Below, piece by piece: positions 1-6,548 of a DNA stretch of 37,942 nt (position 1 is the first letter of the stretch; every line of letters begins with the position of its first letter). The DNA comes from Prevotella sp. Its GTDB lineage: Bacteria > Bacteroidota > Bacteroidia > Bacteroidales > Bacteroidaceae. The notes beneath the pieces are model-generated. The model was not told the origin of the DNA and searched no databases. It saw only the letters and a program-made list of their open reading frames with translations. A program made the position numbers and the translations under genes. The DNA lies in the NCBI GenBank assembly GCA_022511045.1, contig JAFLSF010000019.1, positions 1 through 37,942 on the forward strand. Reading direction: 5' to 3'.

Positions 1-7
1 ACCGTTT

Positions 8-101
8 GTATACCAGGAGTATACAGGTTGTATATGCCGTGTATACAAGTTGTATACCAGCAGTATACAAACTGTATACGCACGGGAGACAAGGGGTATA
101 C
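8..101 (+). repeat. 11-bp-phased GTATAC palindrome array (left copy)
   Basis: GTATAC hexamers start at 8, 19, 30 (as GTATAT), 41, 52, 63, 74 and 96, exactly 11 bp apart. The slot at 85 is occupied by the degenerate GGAGAC. The 5-bp spacers differ from one another (for example AGGTT, GCCGT, AAGTT, AAGGG). Bases 17-101 align without gaps to the reverse complement of 37858-37942, with 9 mismatches in 85. Neighbouring hexamers can pair as small hairpins; GTATACAAGTTGTATAC (41-57) is a perfect 8-bp inverted repeat around one base. The array lies about 200 bp upstream of the mnmG promoter. I do not recognise a named family. Confidence 0.93.
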
Positions 102-123
102 AATAGACACAGCAATGGTGGGG

Positions 124-150
124 CGTACTTTCGTGGCTAACGAAAGTACG
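124..150. repeat. Perfect 11-bp inverted repeat (hairpin)
   Basis: CGTACTTTCGT (124-134) and ACGAAAGTACG (140-150) are perfect reverse complements separated by five bases. No T-run follows, so it does not look like a classical intrinsic terminator. The right arm runs into the first 22-bp repeat unit, which begins GAAAGTACGG. Confidence 0.85.
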
Positions 151-205
151 GTTTATCGCCGATGAAAATACGATTCGTTGGCGGCAAATCGGGGATTTAT
201 TTTTT
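142..205. repeat. Degenerate 22-bp repeats, left locus
   Basis: Units begin at 142 (GAAAGTACGG...), 164 (GAAAATACGA...) and, weakly, 186. Bases 161-189 match 18781-18809 at 22 of 29 positions without gaps, sharing the TCGTTGGC core. This links the locus to the larger 22-bp array at 18652-18827. It is probably a dispersed intergenic repeat family. Confidence 0.6.
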
Positions 206-278
206 GTTTCGTCTGGTCTGCATTGCTTTGGGGAGTAAGGTGTCAAGAAATGGCTCGGTCGAAAAAGGCAAAAAGTTA

Positions 279-309
279 TTTGGCTTTTTACGCACTTATT
301 CGTATCTTT
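279..309 (+). promoter_or_regulatory. mnmG promoter (Bacteroidetes type)
   Basis: TTTG at 279-282 and TATCTTTG at 302-309 are 19 bp apart, matching the TTTG / TAnnTTTG pattern. The -7 box ends only 5 bases before the mnmG ATG at 315, so the transcript should have almost no leader. This supports ATG 315 as the start. Confidence 0.75.
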
Positions 310-314
310 GCAAC

Positions 315-2252
315 ATGATTTTAACGTATGACGTGATAGTCATTGGTGGCGGGCATGCTGGATGCGAAGCGGCAACGGCCTCTGCCAACATGGGTGCAAA
401 GACGTGTCTGGTCACGATGGATATGAACAAGATTGCCCAGATGTCGTGTAATCCTGCCGTTGGCGGAATTGCCAAAGGTCAGATTGTGCGCGAGATTGAC
501 GCGCTGGGTGGCCAGATGGCGCTGGTGACGGATGCAACGGCCATTCAGTTTCGCATGCTGAACCGCTCGAAAGGGCCTGCGGTATGGAGCCCAAGAGCGC
601 AATGTGACAGAGGAAAATTCATCTGGAAATGGCGCTCCATGCTCGACAACACTCCTAACCTCGACATCTGGCAAGACCAAGTAGAGGAGCTTATTGTAGA
701 GAATACGGGAACTACTCCTACGGCATTGGCAACGCAACAGACGAAACGGGTGGTAGGGGTAAGAACCATTTGGGGTTGTGAGTTGAGGGCAGGGTGCGTG
801 GTAATCACCGCTGGCACGTTCCTCAACGGACTGATGCACATTGGACGACGTATGGTGGCGGGCGGACGTATCGCTGAGCCTGCAGTACCTCGCCTGACGG
901 AGAGTATCACACAACACGGAATTCGCTCGGCCCGTATGAAAACGGGCACTCCCGTGCGTATTGACAAACGGAGCGTTCACTTTGAGGATATGGAGCGACA
1001 AGACGGCGAGAACGGATATTACAAATTCTCATACATGGGCGAGCAGCGCCTTTTACAGCAATTGCCTTGTTGGGTGTGTTACACCAACGAGGAGGCGCAC
1101 GAAACCTTGCGCAGCGGACTAGCGGACTCGCCACTATATAATGGGCAGATACAATCAATTGGCCCCCGTTATTGTCCGTCCGTTGAAACAAAGCTCGTTA
1201 CTTTCCCCGAACGAACGCAACATCTACTATTTTTGGAGCCAGAGGGCGAGGACACCAACGAGATGTACCTAAACGGCTTTTCGTCGTCGTTGCCCATGAA
1301 TGTGCAGATAGCAGCACTTAGAAAGATACCAGCTTTGAGGGACGTAAAGGTGTATCGCCCAGGCTATGCTATTGAGTACGACTTTTTTGACCCAACCCAG
1401 CTGACACACTCGTTGGAATCGAAGATTATTAGTGGGCTTTTCATGGCTGGACAAGTAAATGGCACTACTGGATATGAGGAGGCAGGTGGCCAGGGAACAA
1501 TAGCTGGCATCAATGCTGCCCTTACGGCAGGTTCCGCTGGCGGTGACTCCAGCTCATCAACACACCAGACCTTTGAACTGAAGCGCGACGAGGCCTACAT
1601 TGGCGTGTTAATAGACGACTTGGTGACGAAAGGCGTAGACGAGCCATATCGCATGTTTACCTCCAGAGCAGAATATCGCATCTTGCTTCGCCAAGATGAT
1701 GCTGATGCTCGTTTAACGGAAAAGGCTTACGAGTTGGGCATTGCAAAAAAAGAGCGCTACGACTGGTGGATTGAGAAGAAACAAGCCATTGATGAGATGG
1801 AAACCTTTTGCAACAACTATGCTATCAAGCCTAAGGAAGTCAATAGCGCTTTGGAGAATATCGGCTCTACCCCACTCGTCTATGGCTGCAAATTGGCAGA
1901 TTTAGTGGCTCGGCCAGAGTTGAACTTCGCAAAGTTATACGACTTGGTGCCAGACCTGCGAGCTATGGTGGACAAACTACCTAACAGGAACGAGGAAATC
2001 GCAGAAGCGACCGAGATACGCATCAAATACAAAGGATATATTGAGCGAGAACGACAAGTGGCAGAAAAGATGCGCCGCTTGGAGAACATCAAAATTAAAG
2101 GACGCTTTGATTACCCTAACCTAACAGCCGTTTCAACAGAAGCACGTCAGAAATTGGAACGCATCCAACCAGAAACATTGGCTCAAGCCAGCCGCATCTC
2201 TGGAGTGTCACCAAGTGACATCAATGCCATGTTGGTGCTTTTAGGAAGGTAA
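315..2252 (+). CDS. mnmG: tRNA uridine-5-carboxymethylaminomethyl modification enzyme MnmG (GidA)
   Basis: MnmG works with MnmE to install the carboxymethylaminomethyl group at C5 of the wobble uridine in certain tRNAs, using FAD and methylene-THF. The protein (645 aa from ATG 315) opens with YDVIVIGGGHAGCEAA, the FAD-binding Rossmann motif. It continues with the MSCNPAVGGIAKG signature, a conserved GPRYCPSVETK segment around the family cysteine, and the GQVNGTTGYEEAGGQG FAD motif. The C-terminal helical domain ends in SRISGVSPSDINAMLVLL, as expected for MnmE and tRNA contact. A longer reading from 162 is possible but would start inside a repeat and add residues unlike the family. The promoter at 279-309 also points to 315. 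The gene is followed by a parS-like site, then apt. MnmG (gidA) often sits near the replication origin in bacteria. Confidence 0.96.
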   Translation: MILTYDVIVIGGGHAGCEAATASANMGAKTCLVTMDMNKIAQMSCNPAVGGIAKGQIVREIDALGGQMALVTDATAIQFRMLNRSKGPAVWSPRAQCDRGKFIWKWRSMLDNTPNLDIWQDQVEELIVENTGTTPTALATQQTKRVVGVRTIWGCELRAGCVVITAGTFLNGLMHIGRRMVAGGRIAEPAVPRLTESITQHGIRSARMKTGTPVRIDKRSVHFEDMERQDGENGYYKFSYMGEQRLLQQLPCWVCYTNEEAHETLRSGLADSPLYNGQIQSIGPRYCPSVETKLVTFPERTQHLLFLEPEGEDTNEMYLNGFSSSLPMNVQIAALRKIPALRDVKVYRPGYAIEYDFFDPTQLTHSLESKIISGLFMAGQVNGTTGYEEAGGQGTIAGINAALTAGSAGGDSSSSTHQTFELKRDEAYIGVLIDDLVTKGVDEPYRMFTSRAEYRILLRQDDADARLTEKAYELGIAKKERYDWWIEKKQAIDEMETFCNNYAIKPKEVNSALENIGSTPLVYGCKLADLVARPELNFAKLYDLVPDLRAMVDKLPNRNEEIAEATEIRIKYKGYIERERQVAEKMRRLENIKIKGRFDYPNLTAVSTEARQKLERIQPETLAQASRISGVSPSDINAMLVLLGR

Positions 2253-2256
2253 CAAA

Positions 2257-2272
2257 AGTTTCACGTGAAACA
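2257..2272. promoter_or_regulatory. parS-like ParB binding site 1
   Basis: AGTTTCACGTGAAACA matches the widely conserved parS consensus TGTTNCACGTGAAACA at all but the first base. Its 14-bp core GTTTCACGTGAAAC is a perfect palindrome. It lies between the mnmG stop (2250-2252) and the apt ATG (2307). A GTG inside it at 2265 is in frame with apt but is unlikely to be a start. Confidence 0.85.
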
Positions 2273-2306
2273 ACAGACAATATTATTAACTATAACGCAA
2301 GCATTT

Positions 2307-2837
2307 ATGAACAACAAAACATTGATGGCCAACCTTCGTTGTATTCCAGATTTTCCACAGAAGGGTATCAATTTTCGCGACGTAACCACCCTGTTCAAAA
2401 ACCCCGCCTGCCTACAAATCATGGTGGACGAGCTTTATGAACTCTACAAAGACAAAGGCATCACCAAGATTGTCGGCATTGAGAGCCGAGGGTTTGTTAT
2501 GGCTTCTGCCCTCGCTGTCAAGCTGGGCGCTGGCGTCGTGCTTGCCAGAAAGCCGGGAAAACTCCCCGCTGATACCGTACAAGAGAGTTATCAAAAAGAA
2601 TATGGTACCGATACCATCGAAATTCACGAAGATGCTATCAACGACAAAGATGTAGTGCTATTACACGATGACCTCTTGGCAACTGGTGGAACCATGAAAG
2701 CCGCTTGTAACTTGGTAAGAAAGTTCAACCCCAAAGGAGTCTATGTTAATTTTCTCATCGAAATCACCGACGAGGGACTACATGGACGTGACGTATTTGA
2801 CAACGGTGAAGAAGTCACTACCTTGATAAAGGTCTAA
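2307..2837 (+). CDS. apt: Adenine phosphoribosyltransferase
   Basis: This enzyme salvages adenine to AMP using PRPP. The 176-aa product from ATG 2307 is the normal size for Apt. It shows the N-terminal RCIPDFPQKGINFRDVT segment, the IESRGFVMASALA loop, the ARKPGKLP segment and the PRPP-binding signature LHDDLLATGGTMKAA with its two adjacent aspartates. A GTG start at 2265 would add 14 residues but lies inside the parS-like palindrome, so ATG 2307 is preferred. The gene is bracketed by the two parS-like sites. It probably shares transcription with mnmG and uvrC, since no promoter or terminator is visible in the short gaps. Confidence 0.94.
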   Translation: MNNKTLMANLRCIPDFPQKGINFRDVTTLFKNPACLQIMVDELYELYKDKGITKIVGIESRGFVMASALAVKLGAGVVLARKPGKLPADTVQESYQKEYGTDTIEIHEDAINDKDVVLLHDDLLATGGTMKAACNLVRKFNPKGVYVNFLIEITDEGLHGRDVFDNGEEVTTLIKV

Positions 2838-2853
2838 CGTTTCACGTGAAACC
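2838..2853. promoter_or_regulatory. parS-like ParB binding site 2
   Basis: CGTTTCACGTGAAACC carries the same 14-bp palindrome as site 1 (GTTTCACGTGAAAC, 2839-2852) and matches 14 of 16 parS consensus positions. It begins directly after the apt TAA and ends 7 bases before the uvrC ATG. The GTG at 2846 is in frame with uvrC but belongs to this palindrome. Confidence 0.83.
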
Positions 2854-2860
2854 TTCAAGC

Positions 2861-4690
2861 ATGACAAAGGAAGAGAACGAGACACGATTGTCAAAACTGA
2901 AAGCGATTGTCAGCGCGCTGCCAGAAAAACCTGGCAGCTATCAGTATTACGATGCCGAGGGGACAATTATATATGTAGGCAAAGCCAAAAATCTGAAGAA
3001 TCGTGTCTCGTCTTACTTCCACACAGAGGTAGATAGATTTAAAACCAAAGTGTTAGTATCTAAAATTTGGGACATCAGCTATACGGTGGTAAATACGGAG
3101 GAAGATGCCCTATTATTAGAGAACGCTCTTATAAAAAAATATAATCCACGATACAATGTACTGCTGAAAGACGGCAAAACCTATCCAAGCATTTGTATCA
3201 CGAAAGAATTTCTGCCGCGTATTTTCAACACCCGAACCATCAACAAGAAATGGGGCACCTATTACGGCCCCTATTCACATATTTCTTCCATGTATGCAGT
3301 GTTGGAACTGATAAAGAAACTTTATCGACCCCGCACTTGTCGTTTTCCCATCACACAAGAAGGGATAGAACAAAAGAAGTATCAGGTTTGTCTGGAATAT
3401 CATATCAAAAACTGTGGTGGACCGTGCGTTGGTAAGCAATCGCAGGAAGAATATCGCAGAAATATAGAGCAGGCTCGTGAAATTCTAAAAGGAAACACGC
3501 GTGAAGTCCTTCGCCAAATGAAGGCCGAGATGCTCCAGCTTGCAGAAGAATTGCGTTTTGAAGAAGCAGAAGAACTGAAGCGCCGCTATCTATTGATAGA
3601 GCAATTTGTAGCAAAGAGTGAAGTAGTAAGCCACTCCATAGACAATGTAGATGTTTTCACGATTACCAATGATGAAAAGATTGCATTCGTCAACTACATT
3701 CATGTTTCTAACGGACAAATCAACCAGTCGTTTACTTTTGAATACAAGAAGAAGTTAGAAGAAACGGACGAGGAGTTGTTGCAGTTAGCTATTGTCGAAA
3801 TGCGCGAGCGTTTTGACAGCCATGCGAAAGAAATAATCCTGCCTATTGAGATAAACCTTAATATGGAGGGCGTGACTATCACAATACCTCAACGTGGTGA
3901 CAAGAAGACACTGCTGAATTTGTCTCTAATGAATGGTAAACAATACAAATTCGACCGCTTGAAACAAGCAGAAAAGTTGAATCCAGAGCAGAAACAAGTG
4001 AGACTAATGAAAGAATTGCAGGACTTGCTTCATTTGCCCAAGATTCCATATCAGATAGAATGTTTTGATAACTCCAACATCTCTGGTAGCGATGCCGTTG
4101 CAGCGTGCGTTGTTTTCAAGAAAATGAAGCCTTCTAAGCAAGATTATCGGAAATATAACATCAAAACGGTAGTAGGACCTGACGATTATGCTTCAATGAA
4201 AGAAGTAGTATTCCGCCGTTACAAACGTCTAACTGAGGAGAACCAGCCCCTGCCTGACCTTATTGTAGCCGATGGTGGAAAGGGGCAAATGGAGGTCATT
4301 CGACAAGCAGTTCAGGACGAATTAGGGCTGGATATTCCTATTGCTGGACTGGCCAAAGATAACAAGCATCGCACCAACGAATTACTCTATGGTTTCCCTC
4401 CACGAGTCGTTGGTATAAAGACCAACTCAGAACTATTCCGTGTACTCACGCATCTACAGGATGAGGTACACCGTTTTGCTATCACATTCCATCGTGACAA
4501 ACGTTCTAAACATGCCCTGCACTCCGAATTAGATGACATTAAGGGTATAGGCCCAAAGACACGTGAACAGTTGTTGAAAGCGTTTAAAACCGTGAAACGA
4601 ATCAAGGAAGCAGATATTAGTGCTATAACAGATATTATTGGCCCTTCAAAAGCCAAAATTGTTTACGATTATTTCCAATTAGAGAACTGA
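2861..4690 (+). CDS. uvrC: UvrABC system protein C (excinuclease subunit)
   Basis: UvrC makes the 3' and 5' incisions around lesions in nucleotide excision repair after UvrA and UvrB load. The 609-aa protein from ATG 2861 has the full domain order. The GIY-YIG nuclease is at about residues 25-50 (GSYQYYD...YVGKAKNLKNR). A four-cysteine region follows (TC, VC, NC, GPC), typical of the UvrC Fe-S segment. The UVR helices lie near 207-245 (ELRFEEAEELKRRY). The RNase H-like second nuclease has CFDNSN with Asp near 403 and ADGGKGQ with Asp near 471. A helix-hairpin-helix ends the protein (DDIKGIGPKTREQLLKAF). All catalytic motifs I can check are present. A GTG at 2846 would add five residues but sits in a parS-like site. 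Confidence 0.96.
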   Translation: MTKEENETRLSKLKAIVSALPEKPGSYQYYDAEGTIIYVGKAKNLKNRVSSYFHTEVDRFKTKVLVSKIWDISYTVVNTEEDALLLENALIKKYNPRYNVLLKDGKTYPSICITKEFLPRIFNTRTINKKWGTYYGPYSHISSMYAVLELIKKLYRPRTCRFPITQEGIEQKKYQVCLEYHIKNCGGPCVGKQSQEEYRRNIEQAREILKGNTREVLRQMKAEMLQLAEELRFEEAEELKRRYLLIEQFVAKSEVVSHSIDNVDVFTITNDEKIAFVNYIHVSNGQINQSFTFEYKKKLEETDEELLQLAIVEMRERFDSHAKEIILPIEINLNMEGVTITIPQRGDKKTLLNLSLMNGKQYKFDRLKQAEKLNPEQKQVRLMKELQDLLHLPKIPYQIECFDNSNISGSDAVAACVVFKKMKPSKQDYRKYNIKTVVGPDDYASMKEVVFRRYKRLTEENQPLPDLIVADGGKGQMEVIRQAVQDELGLDIPIAGLAKDNKHRTNELLYGFPPRVVGIKTNSELFRVLTHLQDEVHRFAITFHRDKRSKHALHSELDDIKGIGPKTREQLLKAFKTVKRIKEADISAITDIIGPSKAKIVYDYFQLEN

Positions 4691-4709
4691 TATATTTTAA
4701 GGTAGTAAA

Positions 4710-4741
4710 TTTGGAAGTATAAAATATATTACGTATCTTTG
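4710..4741 (+). promoter_or_regulatory. dtd promoter (Bacteroidetes type)
   Basis: TTTG at 4710-4713 and TATCTTTG at 4734-4741 are separated by exactly 20 bp. The -7 box ends four bases before the dtd ATG at 4746, predicting a leaderless or nearly leaderless mRNA. Confidence 0.8.
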
Positions 4742-4745
4742 CAGC

Positions 4746-5198
4746 ATGAGAGCAGTCATCCAAAGAGTCACCAAAGCCAGCGTAACCATTGAGGGCAACG
4801 TAAAGGCGAACATTCGTCAAGGATATTTAATTCTATTAGGCGTATGCGAGGAAGACACCGTTGAGGATGTGGAATGGCTGGTGCACAAAGTGGCAGGATT
4901 GCGTGTATTCAACGACGAGAATGGCGTAATGAATTGCTCTATCACCGACGTAAATGGAGAAGTGCTTGTCGTGTCGCAGTTCACGCTCTATGCCAGTTAC
5001 AAGAAAGGAAACCGCCCGTCGTGGCTGAGAGCCGCCCGTCACGAGATTTCCGTCCCACTCTACGAGGCTTTTTGCAAGCAACTTTCCAAGACACTCGGCA
5101 AACCTGTGGGCACTGGAGAGTTTGGGGCCGACATGAAAGTAGAACTGCTAAACGACGGACCTGTCACTATTTGTATGGACACAAAGAACAAAGAGTAA
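4746..5198 (+). CDS. dtd: D-aminoacyl-tRNA deacylase
   Basis: Dtd hydrolyses D-aminoacyl-tRNA (and achiral mischarged species) to keep D-residues out of proteins. The 150-aa product has the usual length and N-terminus (MRAVIQRVTKASVTI). It carries the SQFTLYA active-site motif and the C-terminal NDGPVTICMDT motif containing the chirality-selecting Gly-Pro element. A promoter directly upstream opens a new transcription unit with the MazG-like gene and deoC downstream. A 10-bp hairpin lies between dtd and the next gene. Confidence 0.96.
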   Translation: MRAVIQRVTKASVTIEGNVKANIRQGYLILLGVCEEDTVEDVEWLVHKVAGLRVFNDENGVMNCSITDVNGEVLVVSQFTLYASYKKGNRPSWLRAARHEISVPLYEAFCKQLSKTLGKPVGTGEFGADMKVELLNDGPVTICMDTKNKE

Positions 5199-5218
5199 AA
5201 TCGCATGAAGAAATAGCA

Positions 5219-5241
5219 GAGAGATAAGTACCTTATCTCTC
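5219..5241. other. 10-bp perfect hairpin between dtd and the MazG-like gene
   Basis: GAGAGATAAG (5219-5228) and CTTATCTCTC (5232-5241) pair perfectly around the loop TAC. ACAAAATAAC follows rather than a T-run, so this may be an mRNA processing or stability element rather than an intrinsic terminator. It lies 17 bp before the next ATG (5258). Confidence 0.6.
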
Positions 5242-5257
5242 ACAAAATAACAGAATT

Positions 5258-5590
5258 ATGACTATCAAAGAAGCACAAGAAGCTGTTGATTTGTGGATAA
5301 AGAAATACGGTGTCCGTTACTTCTCAGAGCTAACAAACATGGCAGTTCTAACAGAAGAAGTAGGTGAACTGGCGCGAGTAATCGCACGAAAATACGGCGA
5401 CCAAAGTTTCAAGGCAGGCGAAAAAGACAATCTTGGCGAAGAATTAGCCGACGTGCTGTGGATTCTACTCTGCCTGGCTAATCAAACAGGGACAGATCTG
5501 ACAGAAGAACTGGTAAAATCCATTGAGAAAAAAACAATGCGAGATAAAGAAAGACATATACATAATGAAAAACTAAAAGAAAACAATTAA
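5258..5590 (+). CDS. MazG-like nucleotide pyrophosphohydrolase
   Basis: This is a small all-helical protein of 110 aa of the MazG/NTP-PPase type. It has the metal-binding pattern TEEVGELAR near residue 31 and, further on, EELADVLW near residue 68. This is the EExxE...ExxD arrangement that holds Mg2+ in the family. Such proteins hydrolyse (d)NTPs to monophosphates plus pyrophosphate, often for house-cleaning; the actual substrate cannot be read from sequence. It is single-domain, unlike the two-domain E. coli MazG. It sits between dtd and deoC on the same strand, only 3 bp before deoC, so co-transcription is likely. Confidence 0.85.
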   Translation: MTIKEAQEAVDLWIKKYGVRYFSELTNMAVLTEEVGELARVIARKYGDQSFKAGEKDNLGEELADVLWILLCLANQTGTDLTEELVKSIEKKTMRDKERHIHNEKLKENN

Positions 5591-5593
5591 CCT

Positions 5594-6547
5594 ATGACAG
5601 AACATCATCACCACCATGAGCATGAATGCCCTTGCGGGCACGAGCATCACCACGATGAACGCCCAGAAGACATGTATCAGCAGGCTCTAAACCTCTACGA
5701 CTACAACATTACAGATGCCGAGGTAAAGAAGGCCGTTAAAGAAATCATTTCAGAGAAAGTGCACGAGAATGACACGCTGGAAGTCAAGAAATTCCTGTTA
5801 GGTAGCGTAGAGCTGACGACTTTGAAGACTACAGACTCCGAAGAAAGTGTAATGGCTTTTACTGAGAAAGTAAATCTGTTCGATGAGCAATACCCCAATC
5901 TGCCCCATGTTGCAACTATTTGCGTTTACCCCTGTTTCGCAAAAACAGTAGCAGAAACGTTGGAGGTAGATGGCGTTGAAATTGCTTGTGTATCAGGAAG
6001 TTTCCCATCTTCACAAGCACAAATTGAAATAAAGGTAGCCGAAACGGCTTTTGCCGTTCGTGACGGTGCCACAGAGATAGATATTGTCATGTCTGTTGGC
6101 AAGTTCCTTAGTGGCGACTATGAAACCGTAGCAGAAGAAATTTCAGAGTTGAAAGCTGTCTGCGGCAAGAAGAAGATGAAAGTGATTTTAGAAACAGGTG
6201 CCCTACCCTCTTGCGCTGACATTAAGAAGGCTTCCATCCTATCAATGTATGCTGGTGCCGACTATATCAAGACTTCCACTGGTAAGTTAGAGCCTGCTGC
6301 TACTCCAGAAGCCGCTTATGTAATGTGTCAAGCCATCAAAGAATATTATGAAAAGACGGGCATACAAATTGGTTTTAAGCCTGCAGGTGGGCTAAATACT
6401 GTAATGGATGCGCTCATTATGTACACTATTGTGAAAGAGGTTTTAGGCGAGAAATGGCTCACTAACCAATGGTTCCGCATGGGTACATCACGTCTGGCAA
6501 ATCAATTGCTCAGTGAAGTAATTGGCGAAGAAAAGAAGTTCTTCTAA
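5594..6547 (+). CDS. deoC: Deoxyribose-phosphate aldolase with His-rich N-terminus
   Basis: DeoC splits 2-deoxyribose-5-phosphate into glyceraldehyde-3-phosphate and acetaldehyde in deoxynucleoside catabolism. The 317-aa protein has the class I aldolase core: ATICVYPCF, the EIDIVMSVGKFLSGDY segment, the Schiff-base lysine in DYIKTSTGKLEP, and the second conserved lysine in GFKPAGGLNT. Ahead of the core is an unusual natural extension, residues 1-20. It contains ten histidines and a CPC pair (HHHHHEHECPCGHEHHH, residues 4-20), a likely metal-binding patch. The gene ends one base before the stop of the convergent polyprenyl synthase gene. Family and function are secure; the role of the His-rich tail is unknown. 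Confidence 0.93.
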   Translation: MTEHHHHHEHECPCGHEHHHDERPEDMYQQALNLYDYNITDAEVKKAVKEIISEKVHENDTLEVKKFLLGSVELTTLKTTDSEESVMAFTEKVNLFDEQYPNLPHVATICVYPCFAKTVAETLEVDGVEIACVSGSFPSSQAQIEIKVAETAFAVRDGATEIDIVMSVGKFLSGDYETVAEEISELKAVCGKKKMKVILETGALPSCADIKKASILSMYAGADYIKTSTGKLEPAATPEAAYVMCQAIKEYYEKTGIQIGFKPAGGLNTVMDALIMYTIVKEVLGEKWLTNQWFRMGTSRLANQLLSEVIGEEKKFF

Positions 6548-6548
6548 C

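Larger units (their letters stand above)
1..314. other. Non-coding region upstream of mnmG
   Basis: This 314-bp stretch has no gene I can support. In order it holds the GTATAC array (8-101), a perfect 11-bp inverted repeat (124-150), about three degenerate 22-bp repeat units (142 to about 205) and the mnmG promoter (279-309). An in-frame ATG at 162 exists but lies inside a 22-bp repeat unit. The 51 codons it would add to MnmG match nothing I know in that family. Confidence 0.8.

Noticed and set aside
162..314. Longer MnmG start at ATG 162
   Set aside because: The extra 51 codons begin inside a 22-bp repeat, cross the promoter, and do not resemble the MnmG N-terminus; the -7 box at 302-309 would lie inside the gene.
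321..1001. 226-codon open frame on the minus strand within mnmG
   Set aside because: It is antisense to a strongly conserved gene, has no family resemblance, and has no promoter of its own.
2265..2306. GTG start for apt
   Set aside because: The GTG is the centre of a parS-like palindrome; ATG 2307 gives a normal-length Apt.
2846..2860. GTG start for uvrC
   Set aside because: It lies within the second parS-like palindrome; ATG 2861 follows directly and fits the family.
5219..5241. Intrinsic terminator after dtd
   Set aside because: The stem is good but no T-run follows on the + strand, and the next gene is closely spaced; kept only as a hairpin.
5594..5653. Polyhistidine as vector or expression-tag contamination
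   Set aside because: The His residues are interspersed with Glu, Cys, Pro and Gly, use mixed codons, and the gene is embedded in normal chromosomal context.
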